Source of the DNA: Nesterenkonia aurantiaca
GTDB lineage: Bacteria; Actinomycetota; Actinomycetes; Actinomycetales; Micrococcaceae
Length of the DNA stretch: 64,000 nucleotides
Direction of reading: 5' to 3'
Assembly: GCF_004364585.1 (NCBI RefSeq)
Contig: NZ_SOAN01000003.1
Coordinates: 240,682-304,681, forward strand
Under the pieces are notes generated by a model. That model saw only the letters and a list, made by a program, of their open reading frames with translations. It ran no database searches and was not told the DNA's origin. Each line of letters begins with the position of its first letter. Position 1 is the first letter of the stretch. Of this stretch, positions 34,477 through 43,365 are shown in pieces. Made by a program: the position numbers and the translations under genes.

Positions 34477-36138
34477 ATGACGACGCCTCCGCGTTCCCGC
34501 GTCTCAGGTGACCACCTGAAGAAATACGACCCCCGCACACAGTCGGAGGCCGAGTCCCAGGAGCTCTCGGTCGGCGCCCGCGCCGAGGGCCTGGACCGAC
34601 CCGCCCTGCTGCGCCGGATGGTCGGACTGATCGGCGGCGTCGCCCTGGCGCTGCTGGTCTACACCGTGATGCCCGGGGACATGGAAGTCTGGCCCCGGCT
34701 GACCGCCGCCACCGCCGTGCTGATGGCCGTGTGGTGGATGACCGAAGCGATCCCGATCCCGGCCACCGCGCTGCTGCCGCTGATCATCTTCCCGCTGCTG
34801 GTCCCCGCCGGGGACTTCGGCAGCGCCGAGGAGGCCGTGGGCGGAGTCTCGGTGGACGACGTCGGCGCCAGCTACGGCAACAACATCATCTTCCTGTTCA
34901 TGGGCGGCTTCATGCTCGCCCTGGCGATGCAGCGCTGGAACCTGCACCGCAGGATCGCGCTGATGACCCTGCGCGCCATGGGCTCCAAGCCGGTGAACCT
35001 GATCGCAGGATTCATGATCGCCACCGGGTTCCTCTCCATGTGGGTCTCCAACACCGCGACCGCGGTGATGATGCTGCCCATCGGCGTCTCGGTGCTGATG
35101 CTGGTCAGCAAGATCATGAAGGGTGAGGACCCGGCCACGGCCAAGCACGCCGACGACGAGGAGACCAACAACGCGCTGAAGTCCAACTTCGGCACCGCCC
35201 TGATGCTCGGCATCGCCTACGCGGCCTCGATCGGCTCCCTGGGCACCATCATCGGCACCCCGCCCAATGCGCTGCTGGCCGGACACATGGCGGCCAACCA
35301 CGACCTGACCATCGGCTTCGGCCAGTGGATGCTCGTCGGCGTGCCGATCTCGATCATCATGCTGGTCATCGCCTGGGTCCTGCTGACCCGGGTGCTCTTC
35401 CGCCCCGAGATCGACGACATCCCCGGGGGCGGTGACCTGATCCGCGGGGAGCTGCGCAAGCTGGGGCCGATGTCCGCCGCAGAGGTGCGCGTGCTGATCA
35501 TCTTCGTGCTCGCCGCGCTCTCCTGGGTCTTCATCCCGCTGATCTCCACAGAGATCCTGGACATGGAAGATCCGTTCATCTCCGATGCCGGCATCGCCAT
35601 GGTCGTGGGACTGCTGCTCTTCCTGCTGCCCGGCGGCGCCGCCAAGGGCGTGCGCCTGCTGGACTGGGAGTATGCCGCGAAGCTGCCCTGGGGCGTGCTG
35701 CTGCTCTTCGGCGGCGGACTCGCGCTCTCCGCGCAGTTCGGCAACTCCGGGCTCTCCGTCTGGCTCGGCAGCCAGGTCGAGGGCCTCGCCGGGATCCCGG
35801 TCTGGATCCTGGTGCTGGTCGCCGCGGTGGGCATCCTGGTGCTCACCGAGATGACCTCGAACACCGCGACGGCGGCCACTTTCCTCCCGGTGGCCTCCGG
35901 GGTGGCGATGGGCACCGGAGTGGACCCGCTGATCCTCGCGGCTCCGGTGGCGCTCGCCGCGACCTGCGCCTTCATGCTGCCTGTGGCAACGCCGCCGAAC
36001 GCGATCGCCTACGGCTCCGGCTATGTCACGATCGGCCAGATGATCAAGGGCGGCGTCTGGCTCAACGTGGCCGGCGTCGTGATCATCACCGCGGTGTGCA
36101 TGACCATCCTGGTCTGGGTCTTCGGACTGACCCTGTAA
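34477..36138 (+). CDS. DASS (SLC13) family divalent anion:Na+ symporter
   Basis: 553 residues with a GCAGGAG ribosome site. Two repeats each carry the Ser-Asn-Thr sodium/substrate motif: MWVSNTATAVMMLPIG near residue 190 and EMTSNTATAATFLPV near 465. Each is followed by a PPNA hairpin (IGTPPNALLAG, VATPPNAIAYG). The N-terminal 45 residues are hydrophilic. The family imports dicarboxylates such as succinate and malate, citrate or sulfate. The intact copy shows what was lost in the pseudogene at 27.1-28.3 kb. Confidence 0.9.
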   Translation: MTTPPRSRVSGDHLKKYDPRTQSEAESQELSVGARAEGLDRPALLRRMVGLIGGVALALLVYTVMPGDMEVWPRLTAATAVLMAVWWMTEAIPIPATALLPLIIFPLLVPAGDFGSAEEAVGGVSVDDVGASYGNNIIFLFMGGFMLALAMQRWNLHRRIALMTLRAMGSKPVNLIAGFMIATGFLSMWVSNTATAVMMLPIGVSVLMLVSKIMKGEDPATAKHADDEETNNALKSNFGTALMLGIAYAASIGSLGTIIGTPPNALLAGHMAANHDLTIGFGQWMLVGVPISIIMLVIAWVLLTRVLFRPEIDDIPGGGDLIRGELRKLGPMSAAEVRVLIIFVLAALSWVFIPLISTEILDMEDPFISDAGIAMVVGLLLFLLPGGAAKGVRLLDWEYAAKLPWGVLLLFGGGLALSAQFGNSGLSVWLGSQVEGLAGIPVWILVLVAAVGILVLTEMTSNTATAATFLPVASGVAMGTGVDPLILAAPVALAATCAFMLPVATPPNAIAYGSGYVTIGQMIKGGVWLNVAGVVIITAVCMTILVWVFGLTL

Positions 36139-36150
36139 GCACGGTCATCG

Positions 36151-36197
36151 ACGAAGGGGGGCAGCAGCCGCACATCGCGGCTGCTGCCCCCCTTCGT
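36151..36197. terminator. perfect 21-bp stem between convergent genes
   Basis: Arms 36151-36171 and 36177-36197 are perfectly complementary with loop ACATC. The hairpin lies 13 bases after the DASS gene stop and 42 before the rmuC stop, so it can end both transcripts. No T-run on either side, as is common for actinobacterial hairpin terminators. Confidence 0.85.
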
Positions 36198-36238
36198 GAT
36201 GTGGGGAGATTTCTCGCGCCGGTGTGACAGTCCGGGTG

Positions 36239-37456
36239 CTACAACTCCTGCGTGCGTTCGGCCTCCAGCCGGGGACCCAGCGGATTGACCTCGGTGGTCA
36301 CGGTGGTGGCACTCAGGGTCTCGCCGAGGTCCTCCAGCAGCCCCTCGGTGGAGGTCGCGGTGGGATCACCCACCTCCAGCCGGCTCATCGCCTCCACCTT
36401 GGGCAGCACCTGACGTTCGATGTTGCCGATCAGCGAGTTGTACGCCGTCACGGCCTGGCGCAGCCGGTCCCCGGTCCGGGCCAGGTGTTCGCTCATCTTC
36501 GCCAGCCGGCGGTAGAGATCCCGGGAGTGGTCCACGACCTCGCGGATGTTCTGCGCCAGCCGCTCCTGCCGCCAGGCCGCGGACACCGCCTTCAGCGAGG
36601 CCAGCAGCGAGGCGGGAGAGACCAGGGTGACGCCCTTGGAGAGCGCGTCATCGAGCAGCATCGGGTCCGCCTCCATCGCCGCCGAGAGCAGCGACTCGGC
36701 CGGGACGAAGCAGAACACCACATCGGGGGAGAGGTCCACGGCCTCCCAGTAGCGCTTCTTCGCCAGCTCATCGACCCGGGAGCGCAGCGCCTTGGCCTGC
36801 GCCTTGGGGTCGGTGGCGTTCAGCGGCGCCTTCGCATCCAGCACCAGCTGGCGCCCACCGGGCAGGTGCACCACCATGTCGGGGATCAGCAGCTGCCCGT
36901 CGGCGCCGCGTCCGCTGAACTGTTCGGTGAAGTCCACGTGCGGGAGCATCCCGGCGGACTCCACGACGCGGCGCAGCTGCACCTCGCCCCAGTGCCCGCG
37001 CGCCGAGGTGGAATGCAGGCTCCCCAGCAGCGCCTGGGTGGATTCGATGATCCGCGCGTCGGTCTCCGCGGCGGAGGTCAGCTGTTGCGAGAGCCGGGAA
37101 TGCTGCGCGGCCCGCTCGGTCTCGAGCTCCTGGACCCGGCGGTGCATCTCGGTGACGCCCTGGCGCACCGGGTGCAGCATCTCCACCAGCGTCTCGCGCT
37201 CCCGCTCGGCCTCGGAATCCTCCTCGCGCCGGCGCTCGAGCTCCCAGAGCCGGCCTTCCGCGGTGGCCAGCTCCTGCTGCACCCCCACGAGCCGCTGCTG
37301 GGAATCAGCCAGCTCTGCCTGCGCGCCGTGGAGCTGGCTGCGCAGCTGCGCCGCGTCCTCGGTGCCGCGGCGCAGCAGGTAGAGCACCAGCATGGTCCCC
37401 AGGACGCCGAGCAGCACGCCGAGCAGGAGAACGGAGATGAAGTACGGAAAGGTCAT
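36239..37456 (-). CDS. rmuC: DNA recombination protein RmuC
   Basis: 405 residues: one N-terminal membrane helix (about 5-27), a long coiled coil rich in Glu, Gln, Arg and Leu (about 30-150), and the RmuC domain with the RGHWGEVQLRRVVESAGM signature, PGGRQLVLDAKAPL and VVFCFVPAESLL blocks. RmuC limits inversions at short inverted repeats and is related to nucleases. Membrane tethering is inferred from the N-terminal helix. Confidence 0.93.
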   Translation of the reverse strand: MTFPYFISVLLLGVLLGVLGTMLVLYLLRRGTEDAAQLRSQLHGAQAELADSQQRLVGVQQELATAEGRLWELERRREEDSEAERERETLVEMLHPVRQGVTEMHRRVQELETERAAQHSRLSQQLTSAAETDARIIESTQALLGSLHSTSARGHWGEVQLRRVVESAGMLPHVDFTEQFSGRGADGQLLIPDMVVHLPGGRQLVLDAKAPLNATDPKAQAKALRSRVDELAKKRYWEAVDLSPDVVFCFVPAESLLSAAMEADPMLLDDALSKGVTLVSPASLLASLKAVSAAWRQERLAQNIREVVDHSRDLYRRLAKMSEHLARTGDRLRQAVTAYNSLIGNIERQVLPKVEAMSRLEVGDPTATSTEGLLEDLGETLSATTVTTEVNPLGPRLEAERTQEL

Positions 37457-37558
37457 GGCACCAGCATGTCACCGGGCACTGACATAGTCTGGCGCGAGAG
37501 AACCTGAGGTTGAACCTCCCCAGTGAGAACCCGATCGCGAGAAATCCCGAGGAGATCC

Positions 37559-38332
37559 ATGATTCGCATCCTGTTGGTCCGCCATGGCGAGACCGAGTGG
37601 AACAAGGCGCACCGGCTGCAGGGCCACTCGGACATCGAGCTGTCCGACTCCGGGGCGCTGCAGGCGCGCACCACCGGCGCCTTCATCCGCGCCCAGCAGC
37701 CCTCACAGGCCCACGTCTCCAGCCTGGTGCGCACCCAGCAGACCTTCGCCGAGTTCGGCCTGGACCTGACCCCGCGCATCTGGGACGAGCTGCGCGAGCA
37801 GAACCTGGGGGAGTGGGAGGGCGCCTACGCCGCCGCGATCCGCGACGCCGAGCCGGAGAACTTCGAGGGCTGGCGCGCCGGCAGCTACACCCCCGCCGGC
37901 GGGGAGACCCACCAGGCGCTGCAGGCCCGGATGACCGGAGCGTTCGCCGACATCGTGCGGGCCACCGCGGAGACCGCCCCCACCGCCTCGGCGGACCTCG
38001 GCTTTCAGGTGCGCACCGCCGTCGCCGTCTCCCACGGGGCGGCGCTGCGGGTGCTCTTCGAGGGGCTCGGGCTGATCGATCGAAGCCAGTTCATCCCGCT
38101 GACCCCGGCCTCGGTCACGGTGCTCGACATCCCGCTCACCAAGGGCCCGGTGTCCTCCTCGCTGCCGAACTCCGGGCTGGACGAGGACCACGACGACGAC
38201 GCCGAGGCCCGCGCGATCCGCGCGCTGACCGATGAGCAGATCGCCGATCATGCCAGGCTGCGGCTGATCAACCTCTCACCGGAGCTGCTGAACCCCGAGC
38301 GCTCCCACCCGGGGGCGCCCACCGCGATCTGA
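37559..38332 (+). CDS. histidine phosphatase family protein
   Basis: 257 residues starting MIRILLVRHGETEWN after GAGGAG. The catalytic RHGE lies at about residues 8-11, the second His in VAVSHGAALR near residue 160, and the LGEWEG motif in between. The phosphoglycerate-mutase-like fold covers most sugar-phosphate phosphatases. The C-terminal about 55 residues, with a DEDHDDDAE acidic stretch, are extra. The substrate is unknown. Confidence 0.9.
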   Translation: MIRILLVRHGETEWNKAHRLQGHSDIELSDSGALQARTTGAFIRAQQPSQAHVSSLVRTQQTFAEFGLDLTPRIWDELREQNLGEWEGAYAAAIRDAEPENFEGWRAGSYTPAGGETHQALQARMTGAFADIVRATAETAPTASADLGFQVRTAVAVSHGAALRVLFEGLGLIDRSQFIPLTPASVTVLDIPLTKGPVSSSLPNSGLDEDHDDDAEARAIRALTDEQIADHARLRLINLSPELLNPERSHPGAPTAI

Positions 38333-38386
38333 GCTCCATTCCCGCACCTCCCTGCAGGCAGGGTGACGTCCATCTCCACCGTCTTG

Positions 38387-40138
38387 TCATGGTGGGATGG
38401 GCAGCACCGCATAGACCCGGCCGCCCTGGGGAGTGCCCTCGGCGATGAGCATTCCGCCGAGCTCGGCCGCCCGCTCGCCCATGGAGGTCATGCCGACCCC
38501 GGCCCGCCACGGCGTTCCGGTGCTCCCGTCGTCGGTGACCTCGATCTCGAAGGACTCCTCACTGAGTGTGAGGCTGACCGTCGCGTTGGTCGACGTGGAG
38601 TGCCTGGCCGCGTTGGTCAGCGCCTCGACGACGATGCGGTAGGCGGCCACCTCCACGGCCGCGGGCAGCGCCGGCCAGCTCTCTGCCCGCAGCTCGACCC
38701 GCAGCGGTGTCCCGTCAGGAGCTCGCAGCGCCCGCGCCTGCTGACGCAGGGCGGTGACGAGGCCGAGCTCGTCGAGCGCGGGTGGTCGCATCGCATAGAC
38801 CAGCTCCCGGATGTCCTCGATCGCGGTCACGGTCTCCTGGCGCAGGGTCCGCAGCAGGTCCTCGGCTGCGGAAGGGTCGTCGTTGCGCAGGGTGTTGCGC
38901 AGGGCGTCCGCGGTGAACGCGATCCCGGACAGCCGGGGTCCGAGGCCGTCGTGGAGGTCGCGACGCAGCCGACGGCGTTCCTCCTCGATGGCGGTGATGG
39001 CTTGGCCCCTTGACTCCCGCAGCTCCTCGGCCAGTGCCCGGGCGCGCAGGGTCTGGGCCAGCAGCGGCGCGACCAGGCTGAGCACGTGGTCGTCACCCGC
39101 GGACAGCGTCAGATCACCGGGTCGGACCCCCACCGCGAGCTCTCCGGTCCGGTCCGCGCCGAGGGCGAGCGGGAGGGTCCGGGTGTGGGTGACCTCCGCT
39201 CCGGACTCGGCGATGGTCTTCCCGTCCAGGCGCAGCGCGGCGTAGGGGAGGACCAGTGCCTCGCGAATCGCCCGCAGTGCGAGCACCGGGTCGTCACCGA
39301 TGTGGCCGACGACCCGGCTGGCGGCTCCCAAGGGGTCCGGACGCGCGCCGAAGAGGAGTTCGTCGACGACCGTCCGCAGAACGACCTGCAGGGGATGGAA
39401 GGTTGTCGCCGCGACGGCCCCGATGACGGCCAGCGTGCCAGCACGCGGGACACTGCCTCCCAGGATCTCGATCAGCGACTCGAGGGTCATGAAGAGGGCC
39501 ACGTAGCCGACCGCGGCAGTCGCGAAAACCACGAACCGCACCACCAGGCCCCTGACGTCGACGACTTCGGGCCAGCGAACCCCGATGTACAGGGCGGGTG
39601 CGACGGTGCTCCAGGCAAGGCAGGCAGTCACCTCTCCGACCGTGCCGAGCTCCATGAAGGCCGCAATGAACACGATCGTCCCTGCCAGTGAACCCGCGAG
39701 CACCATCCAGGTCAGGGCCCACCGGTCGCGCTCCGTGGCGCGTTCGATCTTCCACCAGGTGTGTGCGATCAGGGTGCAGCCGTTGACCAGGCCCATCGCG
39801 CTGATGGTCGCGTCGCTCCCGGCCCAGACCACCGCCAGGACGCCAGAGCCTCCGATCACGACCAGCGAGACGAAGTCCACCGGGTGACGCCAGGTGATCG
39901 CCGGGTACGCGGTCAGTGCCAGTGGCGCCAGCAGCGCGCCGCCGATGACGAACGCCAGGCGCGACGCGGCGCCTCCGCCGGTGGCTTCGAGAACGGCCCC
40001 CGAGAGGGTGGCCAGTCCTGCGAACACCAGGAGTGCAGCGCTCGGTCGGACGCGCTGCACGCGGAGCATCGCCAACCCGCTGATGCCAGAGCTCACGCCG
40101 AGGCCGGCCAGCGCGAGCAGTGCCGAGGAGGCGCTCAC
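38387..40138 (-). CDS. sensor histidine kinase, NarL/DesK type
   Basis: 583 residues. About eight N-terminal membrane helices (residues 1-245) are followed by a GAF-like linker. Then come HisKA_3 with RRDLHDGLGPRLSGIAF (phospho-accepting H396) and a HATPase domain with ALTNAARHS (N box), DDGSTG and GVGMTSMGERAAELGG (G boxes). The many-span sensor suggests detection of a membrane or envelope state. The start GTG overlaps the stop of the response regulator gene, so the pair is coupled. Confidence 0.92.
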   Translation of the reverse strand: MSASSALLALAGLGVSSGISGLAMLRVQRVRPSAALLVFAGLATLSGAVLEATGGGAASRLAFVIGGALLAPLALTAYPAITWRHPVDFVSLVVIGGSGVLAVVWAGSDATISAMGLVNGCTLIAHTWWKIERATERDRWALTWMVLAGSLAGTIVFIAAFMELGTVGEVTACLAWSTVAPALYIGVRWPEVVDVRGLVVRFVVFATAAVGYVALFMTLESLIEILGGSVPRAGTLAVIGAVAATTFHPLQVVLRTVVDELLFGARPDPLGAASRVVGHIGDDPVLALRAIREALVLPYAALRLDGKTIAESGAEVTHTRTLPLALGADRTGELAVGVRPGDLTLSAGDDHVLSLVAPLLAQTLRARALAEELRESRGQAITAIEEERRRLRRDLHDGLGPRLSGIAFTADALRNTLRNDDPSAAEDLLRTLRQETVTAIEDIRELVYAMRPPALDELGLVTALRQQARALRAPDGTPLRVELRAESWPALPAAVEVAAYRIVVEALTNAARHSTSTNATVSLTLSEESFEIEVTDDGSTGTPWRAGVGMTSMGERAAELGGMLIAEGTPQGGRVYAVLPIPP

Positions 40139-40776
40139 CTGCCGAGCCCGCCTTCACGGGCGCGGATGATCGCGGCGGCACGGTCGAACACCTCAAGCTT
40201 GGCGAAGATGCTGGTCAGGTGATTGCTGACCGTCTTGGGGGACAGGAACAGCGCTTCGGCGATCTGCGCCGTACGCCGTCCGGAGGCAAGCAGGTCAAGG
40301 ATCTCGCGCTCACGCTCGGTGAGTTCTGGAAACGGGGCGGGCGTTGGTGAGGGCGGGGCCGTGAAATGGCGCAGTATGCGGGCCGCCACGCCCGGCCCGA
40401 AGATCGCCTGCCCCGTGACGACCGCGCGGATGGCCGTGTCGATCTCTTCCTGCTCGGCTCCCTTGAGCAGGTAGCCACGGGCTCCGGCCTGCATGGCGGT
40501 GAACACGGTCGCGTCGTCGTCGTACATGGTCAGCATGAGCACGGCCGTCTCCGGCGCACCGGCACGGATCCGGCGGGTGGCCTCCACGCCGTCGAGACCC
40601 GGCATCCGGACGTCCATGAGCACCACGTCGGGGCGCAGGATCTGGGCCTCGCGTACGGCGCTCTCGCCGTCGGCAGCCTCGCCGGCCACCTCGAGTCCTT
40701 CCAGGGTCTCGATCAGCGCCCGCAGGCCGAAGCGCACCACGGGATGGTCGTCCGCGATCAGCACCCTCAGGTTCAT
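40135..40776 (-). CDS. LuxR/NarL-type response regulator
   Basis: 213 residues. Receiver domain 1-120 with Asp9-Asp10 and phospho-acceptor Asp55 (VVLMDVRMPG); LuxR-type helix-turn-helix at about 148-208 (LTEREREILDLLASGRRTAQIAEALFLSPKTVSNH). It is the first gene of the two-component operon and is divergent from two tiny membrane protein genes. The ATG lies six bases after a CATAAT box. Confidence 0.94.
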   Translation of the reverse strand: MNLRVLIADDHPVVRFGLRALIETLEGLEVAGEAADGESAVREAQILRPDVVLMDVRMPGLDGVEATRRIRAGAPETAVLMLTMYDDDATVFTAMQAGARGYLLKGAEQEEIDTAIRAVVTGQAIFGPGVAARILRHFTAPPSPTPAPFPELTEREREILDLLASGRRTAQIAEALFLSPKTVSNHLTSIFAKLEVFDRAAAIIRAREGGLGR

Positions 40777-40782
40777 AAACCC

Positions 40783-40788
40783 ATTATG
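40783..40788 (-). promoter_or_regulatory. -10 box of the two-component operon
   Basis: CATAAT on the minus strand, six bases before the ATG at 40776; leaderless arrangement. Confidence 0.5.
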
Positions 40789-40937
40789 ACCGCGTCCGCT
40801 CCGGGCTCACCCAGGAACTTCTTCCTGCGCACGGGGATCCGCGGGAACATGGCCGGGCATGCCGTCCCTGGTGCAGGGAAGCGGCGCGGGGCGAGAGTGG
40901 AGTGGTCTACTTCACCGGACCCATCCGAGGAGCAACC

Positions 40938-41312
40938 ATGAACACCACATCGAAGCGACAGAAGGCCGGTCTCGTGCTGGCCGGCGTGTACAGCGCGACG
41001 AGCATCCCGAGCGTGCTGTTCCCCGTTTCGGAGGGCGAAGTGGGTCCGCCGATCGGCATCCTCGTCATTGGCAGCGTGCTCGGCCTGGTCGGCCTGGTCG
41101 CCGTGATCGTCGCCTGGCGCACTGGCAGCCGCGCCGCGCTCCGCGTCGCGGCCGGCGCGGTCATCATCGTGACCCTCACCGGACTGCCGGCGTTCTTCGT
41201 CGACGTGTCAGCCGGCGTCAAGCTGCTGGTTGGGGTGTCGGTGCTGTTCACGATCGCGGCCGTCGTCCTGGTGTTCTCGCCGGAGCGTCGTCCGACGCCG
41301 GTCCTGGACTGA
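40938..41312 (+). CDS. small multi-span membrane protein
   Basis: 124 residues after a GAGGAGC site. Four hydrophobic helices are visible (about 9-30, 38-60, 68-90, 93-113) with few charges between them. I do not recognise a family. It is divergent from the two-component operon across about 160 bases and 10 bases before the next small membrane gene. It is a candidate target of that system, though this is inferred from position only. Confidence 0.65.
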   Translation: MNTTSKRQKAGLVLAGVYSATSIPSVLFPVSEGEVGPPIGILVIGSVLGLVGLVAVIVAWRTGSRAALRVAAGAVIIVTLTGLPAFFVDVSAGVKLLVGVSVLFTIAAVVLVFSPERRPTPVLD

Positions 41313-41322
41313 GGGGTGTGCC

Positions 41323-41628
41323 ATGATCGCCGTCGTCACGATCCTGATCGCCTTCCCAGTCGGCTATCTCCTCCATTCGCGGCTGGCCGCCAACACCGCG
41401 TACGCCGTCGCCTACCTGTGGGCATTCGTGTTCCAGACGCTCTACCTGACCCTCGACTCGATCAGCCCCAGCGCCGAGCCCGCCTTCATGCCCGGGGAGT
41501 TCCCGCTCTCCTACGGGGCCGTGACCCTGGGGGTCTTCGGCGTCGGCTTCGGGCTGGTGGCGCTCGGTCACTTGTACCGGGCGCGGCAGACGTCGCACAG
41601 AGCTCAGGCTGCGACGCTGGGCGGTTGA
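41323..41628 (+). CDS. small membrane protein
   Basis: 101 residues starting MIAVVTILIAFPVGYLL, with a GAGGGG site just upstream. Three hydrophobic stretches (about 1-17, 24-43, 62-84) and a short basic tail. It follows the preceding gene by 10 bases, so both are translated from one transcript. No family recognised. Confidence 0.6.
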   Translation: MIAVVTILIAFPVGYLLHSRLAANTAYAVAYLWAFVFQTLYLTLDSISPSAEPAFMPGEFPLSYGAVTLGVFGVGFGLVALGHLYRARQTSHRAQAATLGG

Positions 41629-41688
41629 TGAGGATGAGATAGCTTCGACCCACCGATGACCCACCCTCATCTGAGAAGAGCCTTCAAA

Positions 41689-41765
41689 CACATCGAGTGG
41701 GCGATTTTCGGGATTTTCCCGCCCCTAGGGGCCGGAGATTACCCTCAAATCGCCCACTCGATGTG
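41689..41765. terminator. 77-bp palindromic structure between convergent genes
   Basis: Perfect 19-base arms (41689-41707 and 41747-41765) flank a 39-base centre that itself contains GCCCCTAGGGGC and GGGATTTTCCC. It lies between the small membrane gene and the choline oxidase gene, which converge, so a bidirectional terminator is the simple reading. Confidence 0.7.
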
Positions 41766-41799
41766 GGAGCGCCCGGCAGGAACCGGGCAGAGCGAGGAC

Positions 41800-43356
41800 C
41801 TAGGCGTGGGCCGCCTTGATCAGGTCCGCGCAGCGCTCACCGATCATCATGGTGGTGATGTTCGGGTTCACCGTGGTCAGCTCCGGCATCACCGAGGCGT
41901 CGGCCACGCGCAGACCCTGTACGCCCTTGACCCGCAGCTGCGAGTCCACCGGTGACATCGGATCGTCATCGGCGCCCATCCGCACGGATCCGGCCGGGTG
42001 GTAGACCGTGTTGTGCGTGCGGGTCACGTAGTCGGCCAGGTCCTCATCGGTCTGCGTCTCCTGGCCCGGGAACAGCTCCTGCCCGGCCCAGTCGGCCATG
42101 GCGGGCTGCGCGGCGATCTGGCGGGCCAGCTTGATGCCCTCCACCGCCACGCGCATGTCGTGGCCCTCGGCGTCGGTGAAGTAGCGCGGGTCCACCTTGG
42201 GCTTGTCCCGGTAGTCCTTCGAGCGCAGCCGCACGGTTCCGCGGGACTTCGCGTGGGTGACGTTCGGGGTCAGGCAGAAGGTGTTGTCCGCGCTGGGGTA
42301 GCCCTGGCGCAGCGTGTGCATGTCGAAGGGCACCGAGCCGTAGTGCATCATCAGGTCCGGTCGGTCCAGTCCCTCACGGGTGGTCGAGAAGATCCCGATC
42401 TCCCACCACTGGTAGGAATCATCCGTCATGGGCTGCTTGGCCTCCCAGGCGATGACCGCCTCGGGATGGTCCTGCAGGTGCTCGCCCACGCCGGGGGAGT
42501 CCACGCGGGCCTCGATGCCGAACTCCGCCAGGTGCTGCGCCGGGCCGATCCCGGAGAGCATCAGCAGCTTCGGGGAGTCGATCGCGCCCGCGGAGAGCAC
42601 GACCTCCTTGGTGGCGCTGATCCGATGGGCCCGGCCGAACGCGTTGTTGACCGCGTCCACGCCCACGGCGCGGTCACCTTCGAAGATGATCTCGCGCACC
42701 CAGTTGTCGGTGAGGATGCTCAGGTTCGGCCGCTCCAGGATCGGGTGCAGGTAGGACACCGAGGAGGAGGAGCGGGTGCCGTCGGGCCTGCGGTTGATCT
42801 GGAAGAAGTTCGCGCCCTTGAGTGCGGTCTCTCCGGTGTTGAACGCCACCCGCGGGATGCCCTGTTCCTCACAGGCGTCCAGCAGCGCCACCCCGCAGGG
42901 GTCCTCCGGCGGGATGGTCATCAGGTTCACCGGACCGCTGCGGCCATGGTGGTCCCCGGGGGCGTCATTGGTCTCGAGCCGCTTGAACAAGGGGTAGGTG
43001 GACTCGGCGTTCCAGCCGGTGGCGCCCATCGCCTCCCATTCGTCCATGTCCTCGCGCAGCGCCCAGAAGGCGATGCAGGAGTTGTGCGAGGAGCAGCCGC
43101 CGAGCACCTTGGCGCGCGCGTGGCGCATGAAGGAGTTGCCGTTCTCCTGCTCCTCGATGGGGTAGTCCCAGTCGTAGCCGGATTCCAGGAGCTCCATCCA
43201 GCGGTTGAGCTGCAGGATCTCTGGCTTGTCGGCGTCGGTGGGGCCCGCCTCCAGCAGGGCGACCGTCACGTTGGGGTCCTCGGACAGGCGGGCGGCGACG
43301 GCGGCGCCGCCCGAGCCGCCGCCGATCACGACGTAGTCGAAAGTGGTGTTCTCCAC
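41800..43356 (-). CDS. codA: choline oxidase (GMC oxidoreductase)
   Basis: 518 residues from a GTG after AAGGAG. FAD motif VVIGGGSGGAAVAARL at residues 9-24; GMC signature GAIDSPKLLMLSGIGP; catalytic His in VYHPAGSVRMG (H453). The segment GGCSSHNSCIAFWALRED places a His (H91) and Ser (S93) where Arthrobacter globiformis choline oxidase has its covalent FAD link (H99) and active-site S101. Long stretches also match that enzyme in pattern. So it probably oxidises choline to glycine betaine in two steps with O2, giving H2O2, rather than being a BetA dehydrogenase. It is last in the operon, nine bases after the aldehyde dehydrogenase gene. Confidence 0.88.
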   Translation of the reverse strand: MENTTFDYVVIGGGSGGAAVAARLSEDPNVTVALLEAGPTDADKPEILQLNRWMELLESGYDWDYPIEEQENGNSFMRHARAKVLGGCSSHNSCIAFWALREDMDEWEAMGATGWNAESTYPLFKRLETNDAPGDHHGRSGPVNLMTIPPEDPCGVALLDACEEQGIPRVAFNTGETALKGANFFQINRRPDGTRSSSSVSYLHPILERPNLSILTDNWVREIIFEGDRAVGVDAVNNAFGRAHRISATKEVVLSAGAIDSPKLLMLSGIGPAQHLAEFGIEARVDSPGVGEHLQDHPEAVIAWEAKQPMTDDSYQWWEIGIFSTTREGLDRPDLMMHYGSVPFDMHTLRQGYPSADNTFCLTPNVTHAKSRGTVRLRSKDYRDKPKVDPRYFTDAEGHDMRVAVEGIKLARQIAAQPAMADWAGQELFPGQETQTDEDLADYVTRTHNTVYHPAGSVRMGADDDPMSPVDSQLRVKGVQGLRVADASVMPELTTVNPNITTMMIGERCADLIKAAHA

Positions 43357-43365
43357 AGGGTCTCC

